A DNA stretch of 64,000 nt from Thermomonospora echinospora (lineage in GTDB: Bacteria > Actinomycetota > Actinomycetes > Streptosporangiales > Streptosporangiaceae), in NCBI RefSeq assembly GCF_900108175.1, contig NZ_FNVO01000004.1:434001-498000 (forward strand), written 5' to 3'. Position numbers and translations under genes: made by a program. Below are positions 57,956 to 64,000 of this stretch, one piece after another. The notes beneath the pieces are model-generated. The model saw only the letters and a program-made list of their open reading frames with translations, had not been told where the DNA came from and ran no database searches. Within the stretch, counting starts at the first letter, position 1. Each line of letters begins with the position of its first letter.

Positions 57956-59521
57956 ATGGCAACTCCCACGGCCTCCGCGCGGACGCTCGCGCCCGCCCTC
58001 ATCGAGCGGCTGTCCTCCCGCGTGACCGCCGCCTCGGGCGAGACCACCACGATCCCGGCCCCGTTCACCGGTGAGCCGCTGGCCACCCTGCCGCTGTCGG
58101 ACGCCGACGACGTGCGCGCCGCCTACGAACGCGCCCGTGCGGCGCAGCGCGCCTGGGCGCGGCTGCCGGTGCGCGAGCGGGTCAAGCCGTTCCTGCGCCT
58201 GGTGGACGCCTTGGTGGAGCGGCGCGAGGAGATCCTCGACGTCGTCCAGTTGGAGACGGGCAAGGCCCGCCGGCACGCCTACGAGGAGTTCCTCGACGTG
58301 GCGATGTGCTCGCTGTACTACGCGCGGCGGGCGCCCCGGCTGCTGCGGCCCAGGCGCCGGCAGGGCGCCTTTCCGGTGGCCACCAGGACGCTGGAACTGC
58401 GCCAGCCCAAGGGCGTGGTCGGCCTGATCTCGCCGTGGAACTACCCGTTCAGCTTGGGCGCCAGCGACATCGCCCCGGCGTTGATGGCCGGCAACGCGGT
58501 GGTCCACAAGCCCGACACCCAGACCTGCCTGTCCAGCCTGTGGGTGCTGGACCTGCTGATCAGCCTCGGGCTGCCCAGGGACCTGTGGCAGATCGTGCTG
58601 GGCGACCCGGCCGACATCGGCGACCCGCTGCTGGAGGAGGCCGACTACGTCGCGTTCACCGGCTCCACCCGGGGCGGCCGGGCCATCGCCGCGAAGGTCG
58701 CGCCCCGGCTGGTCGGCTACTCGCTGGAGCTCGGCGGCAAGAACCCGATGATCGTCCTGGACGACGCCGACCTGGAGCGCACCGCCCGCGGCGCGGTCCG
58801 GGCCTGCTTCACCAACGCCGGGCAGCTGTGCATCTCGATCGAGCGGCTGTACGTGCACGAGAAGGTCTACGACGAGTTCGTCCCGAAGTTCGTCGACCGG
58901 GTCAAGGCGATGAAGCTCGGCTCCGGCATGGACTTCGAGGCCGAGATGGGTTCGCTGACCTACGAGCGCCAGCTCGACGTGGTCACCCGGCACGTCGAGC
59001 AGGCGGTGGAGAAGGGCGCCACGCTGCTGACCGGCGGCAAGCCCCGGCCCGACCTCGGCCCGCTGTTCTACGAGCCGACCGTGCTGGCGGACGTGAACGA
59101 GGACATGGAGCTGTGCGCCGGCGAGACGTTCGGGCCGGTGGTGAGCGTCTACCGGTTCTCCGGCGAGGACGAGGTCGTCCGCCTGGCCAACGACACCCCC
59201 TACGGGCTGAACGCCTCCGTCTGGACGCGGGACGTGGCCCGGGGCCGCCGCCTGGCCGCGCGCATCCAGGCCGGCACGGTCAACGTCAACGAGGGCTACG
59301 GCGCCGCGTTCGCCTCCTATGACGCCCCGATGGGCGGGATGAAGCAGTCCGGCGTCGGTCGCCGGCACGGCGCCGAGGGCCTGCTGAAGTACACCGAGGT
59401 GCAGACCGTGGCCAGCCAGCACTTCATGGACCTGGAGCCGCCGCCCGCGCTGGGCTACGACAGGTACGCCGACGTCCTGGCGAACGCGATCAGGCTCATG
59501 AAGCGGCTGCGGATCCGGTAG
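57956..59521 (+). CDS. Aldehyde dehydrogenase (succinate-semialdehyde dehydrogenase-like)
   Basis: NAD(P)-dependent aldehyde oxidation, 521 residues. Key blocks: ISPWNYPFSLGASDIAPALM, GSTRGGRAIAAKVAPRLVGY, the general base Glu in SLELGGKNPMIV and the catalytic Cys in FTNAGQLCISIERLYV. The closest general type is the GabD2/SSADH group, but the real aldehyde is unknown. The ATG at 57956 is chosen; GTG 57929 is possible. The next gene, an oxidase, starts 13 bases after its stop, so the two likely act in sequence on an alcohol or sterol. Confidence 0.9.
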   Translation: MATPTASARTLAPALIERLSSRVTAASGETTTIPAPFTGEPLATLPLSDADDVRAAYERARAAQRAWARLPVRERVKPFLRLVDALVERREEILDVVQLETGKARRHAYEEFLDVAMCSLYYARRAPRLLRPRRRQGAFPVATRTLELRQPKGVVGLISPWNYPFSLGASDIAPALMAGNAVVHKPDTQTCLSSLWVLDLLISLGLPRDLWQIVLGDPADIGDPLLEEADYVAFTGSTRGGRAIAAKVAPRLVGYSLELGGKNPMIVLDDADLERTARGAVRACFTNAGQLCISIERLYVHEKVYDEFVPKFVDRVKAMKLGSGMDFEAEMGSLTYERQLDVVTRHVEQAVEKGATLLTGGKPRPDLGPLFYEPTVLADVNEDMELCAGETFGPVVSVYRFSGEDEVVRLANDTPYGLNASVWTRDVARGRRLAARIQAGTVNVNEGYGAAFASYDAPMGGMKQSGVGRRHGAEGLLKYTEVQTVASQHFMDLEPPPALGYDRYADVLANAIRLMKRLRIR

Positions 59522-59534
59522 AGGACGGGCGACC

Positions 59535-61283
59535 ATGAAGTTCGACTTCGACGTGCTGGTCGTGGGCTCCGGGTTCGGCGGCAGCGTCTCGGCGCTGCGG
59601 CTGACCGAGAAGGGCTACAAGGTGGCGGTGGCCGAGATCGGCCGCCGGTTCGACGACCCCGCCGGCGAGCCCGGGGCGCGGCACGGCGCGCTGCCCCAAA
59701 CGTCCTGGCGGGTCTTCCGGTACCTGTGGGCCCCCGGGCTGGGCATGACCGGCATCCAGCGCATCCACGTGCTGCGCGGCGAGAAGGGCAGCCGGGTGAT
59801 GGTGCTGGCCGGCGCGGGCGTCGGCGGCGGCTCCCTGGTGTACGCCAACACCCTGTACGAGCCGCTCCAGCCGTTCTACGACGACCCCCAGTGGCGGCAT
59901 ATCACCGACTGGCGGGCCGAGCTGGCGCCCTACTACGACCAGGCCAAGCGGATGCTCGGGGTGGTGGTCAACCCGACGATGACCGCCGCCGACGAGGCGA
60001 TCAAGCGGATCGCCGAAAGGATGGGCCGGGGCGACACCTTCCACCGCACCCCGGTCGGGGTGCTGTTCGGCGACCGGCCGGGCGAGGAGGCCGACGACCC
60101 GTACTTCGGCGGGACGGGCCCGCGCCGCCGCACCTGCACCCAGTGCGGGGAGTGCATGACCGGCTGCCGGCACGGCGCCAAGAACATGCTCACCGAGAAC
60201 TACCTGTACCTGGCCGAGCGGGCGGGCGCCAAGGTCATGCCGATGACCGGGGTGCGGTCGGTGACCCCGCTGGCGGGCGGCGGCTACGAGGTGGAGATCG
60301 TCCGCACCGGCTCCCACGGCCGGCACCGCCGCACGCTGCGGGTCGAGCAGGTGGTGTTCGCGGCGGGTACGTACGGCACCCAGAAACTGCTGCACCGGAT
60401 GAAGGCGACCGGGCGGCTGCCGCGCCTGTCCGACCGGCTGGGCGTGCTCACCCGGACCAACTCCGAGGCGATCCTGGGGGCCGAACGGTTCAGCCGCGAG
60501 GGCGAGGACCACTCCAAGGGCCTGGCGATCACCTCCTCGTTCCATCCGGATGAGCACACCCACATCGAGCCGGTCCGCTACGGCAAGGGCTCCAACGCGA
60601 TGGGCGCGCTGCGCTCGCTGCTCATCGACGGCCCCGCCGAGGACGGCTCCGGGAGCGCCCCGCGCTGGCTGAAGTTCCTCGGCCATGCGGCCGCTCGCCC
60701 CTGGGACCTGCCCCGGCTGTTCAACCTGCGGCACTGGTCGGAGCGCACCGTCATCGCCCTGGTGATGCAGGTGCGGGACAACTCGATCACGATCAGGCCC
60801 CGCAAGGGCCCGTTCGGCTGGGGCCTGCGGGCCGCCCGCGGCCACGGTGAGCCCAGCCCCACCTGGATCCCGGCGGGCCACCAGGCCACCCGGATGCTGG
60901 CCGAGGAGATCGGCGGCATCGCCGGCGGTTCCTGGCTGGACTTGGTCGACATCCCCACCACCGCCCACTTCATCGGCGGCTGCGCCATCGGCGCCTCGCC
61001 GCAGGAGGGCGTCATCGACCCCTACCACCGGGTCTACGGCTACGAGGGCCTGCACATCGTGGACGGGTCGGCGATCTCGGCCAACCTGGGCGTGAACCCG
61101 TCGCTGACCATCACGGCGCAGGCCGAGCGGGCGGTGTCGCTGTGGCCCAACAGGGGTGAGGAGGACCGGCGTCCCCCGCTCGGCTCGGCCTACCGCCGGA
61201 TCGCCCCGGTGGTCCCCAAGAACCCGGTGGTCCCGGCCGTGGCCCCGGCCGCCCTGCGGCTGCCCATCGTCGACATCACCTGA
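59535..61283 (+). CDS. GMC oxidoreductase (ChoD-like) with four-Cys motif
   Basis: Flavin-dependent alcohol oxidase or dehydrogenase, 582 residues. The FAD site is VLVVGSGFGGSVSALRLTEK with AEIGRRF; the C-terminus holds CAIGASP, IDPYHRVYGYEGLHIVDGSA, NLGVNPSLTITAQAERA. Residues about 200-210 read CTQCGECMTGC, a CxxCxxCxxxC spacing like a ferredoxin cluster, a feature of this subgroup. Position next to guaB3 in mycobacteria corresponds to choD, though cholesterol is not proven as substrate there or here. Preceded by the aldehyde dehydrogenase. Confidence 0.88.
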   Translation: MKFDFDVLVVGSGFGGSVSALRLTEKGYKVAVAEIGRRFDDPAGEPGARHGALPQTSWRVFRYLWAPGLGMTGIQRIHVLRGEKGSRVMVLAGAGVGGGSLVYANTLYEPLQPFYDDPQWRHITDWRAELAPYYDQAKRMLGVVVNPTMTAADEAIKRIAERMGRGDTFHRTPVGVLFGDRPGEEADDPYFGGTGPRRRTCTQCGECMTGCRHGAKNMLTENYLYLAERAGAKVMPMTGVRSVTPLAGGGYEVEIVRTGSHGRHRRTLRVEQVVFAAGTYGTQKLLHRMKATGRLPRLSDRLGVLTRTNSEAILGAERFSREGEDHSKGLAITSSFHPDEHTHIEPVRYGKGSNAMGALRSLLIDGPAEDGSGSAPRWLKFLGHAAARPWDLPRLFNLRHWSERTVIALVMQVRDNSITIRPRKGPFGWGLRAARGHGEPSPTWIPAGHQATRMLAEEIGGIAGGSWLDLVDIPTTAHFIGGCAIGASPQEGVIDPYHRVYGYEGLHIVDGSAISANLGVNPSLTITAQAERAVSLWPNRGEEDRRPPLGSAYRRIAPVVPKNPVVPAVAPAALRLPIVDIT

Positions 61284-61290
61284 ACCGCCG

Positions 61291-61324
61291 CCGCCCCGCC
61301 GGCCGCACGCGGCCGACGGGGCGG
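61291..61324. terminator. Hairpin between convergent genes
   Basis: CCGCCCCGCCGGCCG (61291-61305) pairs with CGGCCGACGGGGCGG (61310-61324), one mismatch, 4-base loop. No T run on either strand. It lies just after the oxidase stop and before the 3' end of the BP74-domain gene, a natural place for termination. Confidence 0.55.
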
Positions 61325-61443
61325 GATCGGACCCACCGGCCCGGCCGCGCCCCGGGCCGGTGGATCCGATGCCGGTGGGGCCCGGCGGTCTCCGGGCGGT
61401 CGTTCCGCCGGGCCCGTGGTCTTCGCGCTCCAGGCGCGGGGTC

Positions 61444-61908
61444 CTACGGAGCGGGGACCTCCCGCAGTAGGCGCGAGCCCCAGGGGCACCAGTGCGCGCC
61501 GGGCAGGAACGCGCCGCCCACCTCGTCGAGGTGGTTCTGGACGTACCACGGCGTCGCGTCGCACACCTCGATGGCGTAGGCGAAGAACGAGATCGACTGC
61601 GGGTCGAGGTGGTAGTTCCAGCCGGGGTTGTAGGGGGCGGTGCTCTTGACGATCTTTCCGAGGACGTGGGTCTTGTGCCGCTCCGAGCCGCTCAGGATGT
61701 CCCGGGCCTCCCGGATCTTGTCGGGGTCGGTGAGCCGGAAGATGAACCTCTCGGGACCGGGCGGATAGTCGAACTCGAAGTAGGCCTCCGACCCGGCCGC
61801 GGCGCGCTGCGCCGGGCCGGCGGCCTGCCCGCCCGCGGCGGGGGCCGCGGTGAGGCCGAGCAGCGCGATCGTCGCGGGGACGACGAGCCTGGTGGGGATG
61901 CGCCGCAT
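61444..61908 (-). CDS. Secreted BP74-domain protein
   Basis: A 154-residue exported protein; signal peptide at MRRIPTRLVVPATIALLGLT with cleavage around AAPAAGG. The mature part (AYFEFDYPPGPERFIFRLTD, PDKIREARDILSGSERHKTH, VLGKIVKSTAPYNPGWNYHL, DPQSISFFAYAIEVCDATPW, YVQNHLDEVGGAFLPGAHWC) matches the BP74 N-terminal domain first named from a Dictyostelium calmodulin-binding protein. Bacterial members are rare and their role unknown. The ATG at 61908 starts the signal peptide; an ATG 11 codons upstream is also possible. Confidence 0.85.
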   Translation of the reverse strand: MRRIPTRLVVPATIALLGLTAAPAAGGQAAGPAQRAAAGSEAYFEFDYPPGPERFIFRLTDPDKIREARDILSGSERHKTHVLGKIVKSTAPYNPGWNYHLDPQSISFFAYAIEVCDATPWYVQNHLDEVGGAFLPGAHWCPWGSRLLREVPAP

Positions 61909-62176
61909 GGGCACCTCCGATATCTGTCGGGCCGTGTTCACGACCGTTCGTGACCTAGTGTAGCTAGATCATTACTCCATGTATTGGAATTGCGGCGATC
62001 GCCTTGACCGGGGAGCTGGTAGGCGAACGCCGGCGCGGCGTCCGGTCAAGCCGCTTCGGGTGAACTCGCTCACATGGGTGCGGCCCGTACGGGCCGGGGA
62101 CGAGTCGGGAACATAGGCGCAGGCAGGCGGGCCCTAGACTGAAGGCCTGCCCCACGTTCTCCGAAAGGCGTTATCG

Positions 62177-63832
62177 GTGTCCCTCGATCAGATCGAGCAG
62201 TCCTTCGACACCGTGCTCGTCGTCGACTTCGGCGCGCAGTACGCGCAGCTGATCGCGCGGCGCGTACGCGAGTGCAACGTGTTCAGCGAGATCGTCCCGT
62301 GCACCATGCCGGTGGACCAGATGCTGGCCAAGCGGCCGAAGGCGATCATTCTGTCCGGCGGGCCCTCCTCGGTGTACGAGGCCGGTGCCCCGGCCGCGCC
62401 CGCCGGCCTGTTCGAGACCGGGGTGCCGACCCTGGGCATCTGCTACGGCCACCAGGTCATGGCGCAGGCCCTCGGCGGGCTGGTGGAGAACTCCGACGTC
62501 GCCGAGTACGGCCGCACCGCCGTCAACGTGATCGACGGCGGGGTGCTGCTGGCCGGGCTGCCGTCCCTCCAGGCGGTGTGGATGTCGCACCGCGACCACA
62601 CCAGCGCCGCCCCGGACGGCTTCACCATCACCGCCCGTACCGACGTCACCCCGGTCGCCGCGATGGAGCACCCCGAACGCGGTCTGTACGGCGTGCAGTT
62701 CCACCCCGAGGTGATGCACACCGAGCACGGCATGGCGATGCTGCGGCACTTCCTGTTCGACGCGGCCGGCTGCCGTCCCGGCTGGACCATGGTCAACATC
62801 GCCGAGGAGGCCATCGAGACCGTCCGCGCCCAGGTCGGCGGCAAGCGCGCCATCTGCGGCCTGTCGGGCGGCGTGGACTCGGCGGTGGCCGCCGCGCTCG
62901 TCCAGCGCGCCATCGGCTCCCAGCTCACCTGCGTCTTCGTCGACCACGGACTGCTGCGCAAGGGCGAGGCCGAGCAGGTCGAGAAGGACTTCGTCGCCGC
63001 CACCGGCGTCGACCTGCACGTGGTGGACGCCCAGGAGCGCTTCCTGACCGCGCTGGCCGGGGTCGTCGACCCCGAGGAGAAGCGCAAGATCATCGGCCGG
63101 GAGTTCATCCGGGTCTTCGAGAGCGCCGCCCGCGAGATCGTCGACGTCCACGCCGCCCGCAGCGAAGCAAGGGACGGCGTGGGCGCCGCGGGGGGTTCAG
63201 GGGGGTCGTCCCCCCAGGAGGGGCACGACGAGAGCGGCGAGGTGGAGTTCCTCGTCCAGGGCACCCTCTACCCGGACGTGGTGGAGTCCGGCGGTGGCAC
63301 CGGCGCGGCCAACATCAAGTCCCACCACAACGTCGGCGGCCTGCCCGAGGACCTGAGGTTCCGGCTCGTCGAGCCGCTGCGGACGCTGTTCAAGGACGAG
63401 GTGCGCGCCCTCGGCGAGCAACTGGGGCTGCCCGCCGAGATCGTCTGGCGCCAGCCGTTCCCCGGCCCCGGCCTGGGCATCCGCATCATCGGCGAGGTCA
63501 CCCGCGAGCGCCTGGACCTGCTGCGCGAGGCCGACGCCATCGCCCGCGAGGAGCTCACCGCCGCCGGGCTGGACCGCGACATCTGGCAGTTCCCGGTGGT
63601 GCTGCTGGCCGACGTCCGCTCGGTCGGCGTCCAGGGCGACAGCCGCACCTACGGCCACCCGGTGGTGCTGCGCCCCGTCACCAGCGAGGACGCCATGACC
63701 GCCGACTGGGCCCGCCTCCCCTACGACGTCCTGCAGCGCATCTCCACCCGCATCACCAACGAGGTCCGCGAGATCAACCGCGTCGTGGTCGACATCACCA
63801 GCAAGCCCCCGGGCACCATCGAGTGGGAGTAG
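62177..63832 (+). CDS. guaA: GMP synthase (glutamine-hydrolysing) with internal insert
   Basis: Converts XMP to GMP. The 551-residue enzyme has the glutaminase triad (Cys in GICYGHQV, His and Glu in GVQFHPEV), the PP-loop [19 protein letters not shown], and the C-terminal dimerisation region ending TIEWE. Between [11 protein letters not shown] and [14 protein letters not shown] lie about 24 extra residues (329-352; [20 protein letters not shown] and on) not found in standard GuaA, which joins these blocks by only a few residues. The insert DNA is GC-rich and palindromic. GTG start after CGAAAGGCG. Completes the guanine-nucleotide genes begun by guaB. Confidence 0.96.
   Translation: MSLDQIEQSFDTVLVVDFGAQYAQLIARRVRECNVFSEIVPCTMPVDQMLAKRPKAIILSGGPSSVYEAGAPAAPAGLFETGVPTLGICYGHQVMAQALGGLVENSDVAEYGRTAVNVIDGGVLLAGLPSLQAVWMSHRDHTSAAPDGFTITARTDVTPVAAMEHPERGLYGVQFHPEVMHTEHGMAMLRHFLFDAAGCRPGWTMVNIAEEAIETVRAQVGGKRAICGLSGGVDSAVAAALVQRAIGSQLTCVFVDHGLLRKGEAEQVEKDFVAATGVDLHVVDAQERFLTALAGVVDPEEKRKIIGREFIRVFESAAREIVDVHAARSEARDGVGAAGGSGGSSPQEGHDESGEVEFLVQGTLYPDVVESGGGTGAANIKSHHNVGGLPEDLRFRLVEPLRTLFKDEVRALGEQLGLPAEIVWRQPFPGPGLGIRIIGEVTRERLDLLREADAIAREELTAAGLDRDIWQFPVVLLADVRSVGVQGDSRTYGHPVVLRPVTSEDAMTADWARLPYDVLQRISTRITNEVREINRVVVDITSKPPGTIEWE
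63161..63232. repeat. REP-like GC palindrome inserted in frame in guaA
   Basis: About 72 bases with CGCCGCGGGGGGTTCA and the perfect hairpin GGGGGG-TCGT-CCCCCC (63200-63215), followed by AGGAGGGGC. The shape matches GC-rich intergenic palindromes of Streptomyces and Actinomadura-like genomes. The length is a multiple of three and leaves guaA open. Confidence 0.65.
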
Positions 63833-63930
63833 CGCACCTTTTGCAGCCAATCGTGCACGGGGAGTGTCCGCCGTTCCTATGATGCGGCGTGTGACACACT
63901 GGACACGAAGAAGCTGGAAAGGGGATGGGG

Positions 63931-64000
63931 ATGCCGGCGGTGGCCGAGGACTACATGAGCATCTGGAACCATCCCGGCGAGTGGACCGAGGAAGACTACC
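63931..64000 (+). CDS. Probable Uma2-family endonuclease, N-terminal fragment (runs off window)
   Basis: The first 23 codons read MPAVAEDYMSIWNHPGEWTE and then EDY. Proteins of the Uma2 (DUF820, PD-(D/E)XK) family in actinomycetes often begin with WTEEDYLALPED-type motifs, which this resembles. GAAAGGGG lies upstream of the ATG; another ATG two codons earlier (63925) is possible. The assignment rests on a short match and the frame is cut by the window edge. Confidence 0.45.
   Translation, partial: MPAVAEDYMSIWNHPGEWTEEDY

Overview
The window is about 72% or more G+C by eye, with GTG and TTG starts, strong third-position G/C bias and tightly overlapped stop/start pairs (ATGA, GTGA, TTGA). Gene order and families (secY-adk-map, alpha operon, rplM-rpsI-glmM, alr-tsaE-tsaB-rimI-tsaD, groES-groEL with a His-rich tail, SigD/RsdA, guaB-guaB3, ChoD-like oxidase, guaA) follow the actinobacterial backbone and resemble the Mycobacterium tuberculosis block around rpsI, alr, groES, sigD, guaB2 and choD. 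XRE/DUF5753 plus DUF397 genes, DUF1707, a membrane NACHT ATPase and an Uma2-like start at the right edge suggest a filamentous actinomycete, probably Streptosporangiales (for example Thermomonosporaceae). The genus is an inference, not shown.

Layout. 1-9 kb: end of the spc operon (secY, adk, map), three interposed genes (DUF1707, metallophosphoesterase, HTH protein), then infA-rpmJ-rpsM-rpsK-rpsD-rpoA-rplQ and truA. 9-13.5 kb: two paralogous single-pass membrane proteins with low-complexity N-termini and a secreted CAP-domain protein, all on the minus strand. 13.5-17.8 kb: rplM, rpsI (its 3' end and terminator are tandemly duplicated), glmM, a pentapeptide-periodic protein and a lipoprotein HNH nuclease. 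17.8-25.4 kb: DUF389 protein, two ABC-2 type exporters in one cluster, coaA and glmS. 25.4-31.6 kb: two-component system with a lipoprotein, GT-C type membrane protein, and an XRE/DUF397 regulatory group. 31.9-40.2 kb: acpS, nnr, alr, hydrolase, tsaE, a repeat-rich DUF3558-like membrane protein, tsaB, rimI, tsaD. 40.2-44.2 kb (minus strand): aminoglycoside-phosphotransferase-fold protein, a long coiled-coil protein and a THUMP-like methyltransferase. 44.3-54.1 kb: CIRCE-groES-groEL, SigD-like sigma factor with anti-sigma RsdA, DUF5319, guaB, guaB3, glpD. 54.2-62 kb: membrane NACHT ATPase, PAP2 phosphatase, TetR, aldehyde dehydrogenase, GMC oxidase, BP74-domain secreted protein. 62-64 kb: guaA and a truncated probable Uma2 gene.

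How the genes work together. Most of the window is housekeeping: translation and transcription machinery, amino-sugar and peptidoglycan precursors (glmM, glmS, alr), t6A tRNA modification (tsaE/B/D), CoA and ACP cofactors (coaA, acpS), NAD(P)HX repair (nnr), chaperonin and GMP synthesis (guaB, guaA). Accessory material sits between these blocks. The least explained parts are: perfect hairpins in several intercistronic gaps of the ribosomal operon; the rpsI tail/terminator duplication; a GC-rich palindromic insert inside guaA; the XRE/DUF397 group with TGCA-rich dyads; paired 14-bp palindromes upstream of the phosphotransferase gene; and the membrane NACHT ATPase. No tRNA, rRNA, CRISPR array, insertion sequence or prophage was seen.
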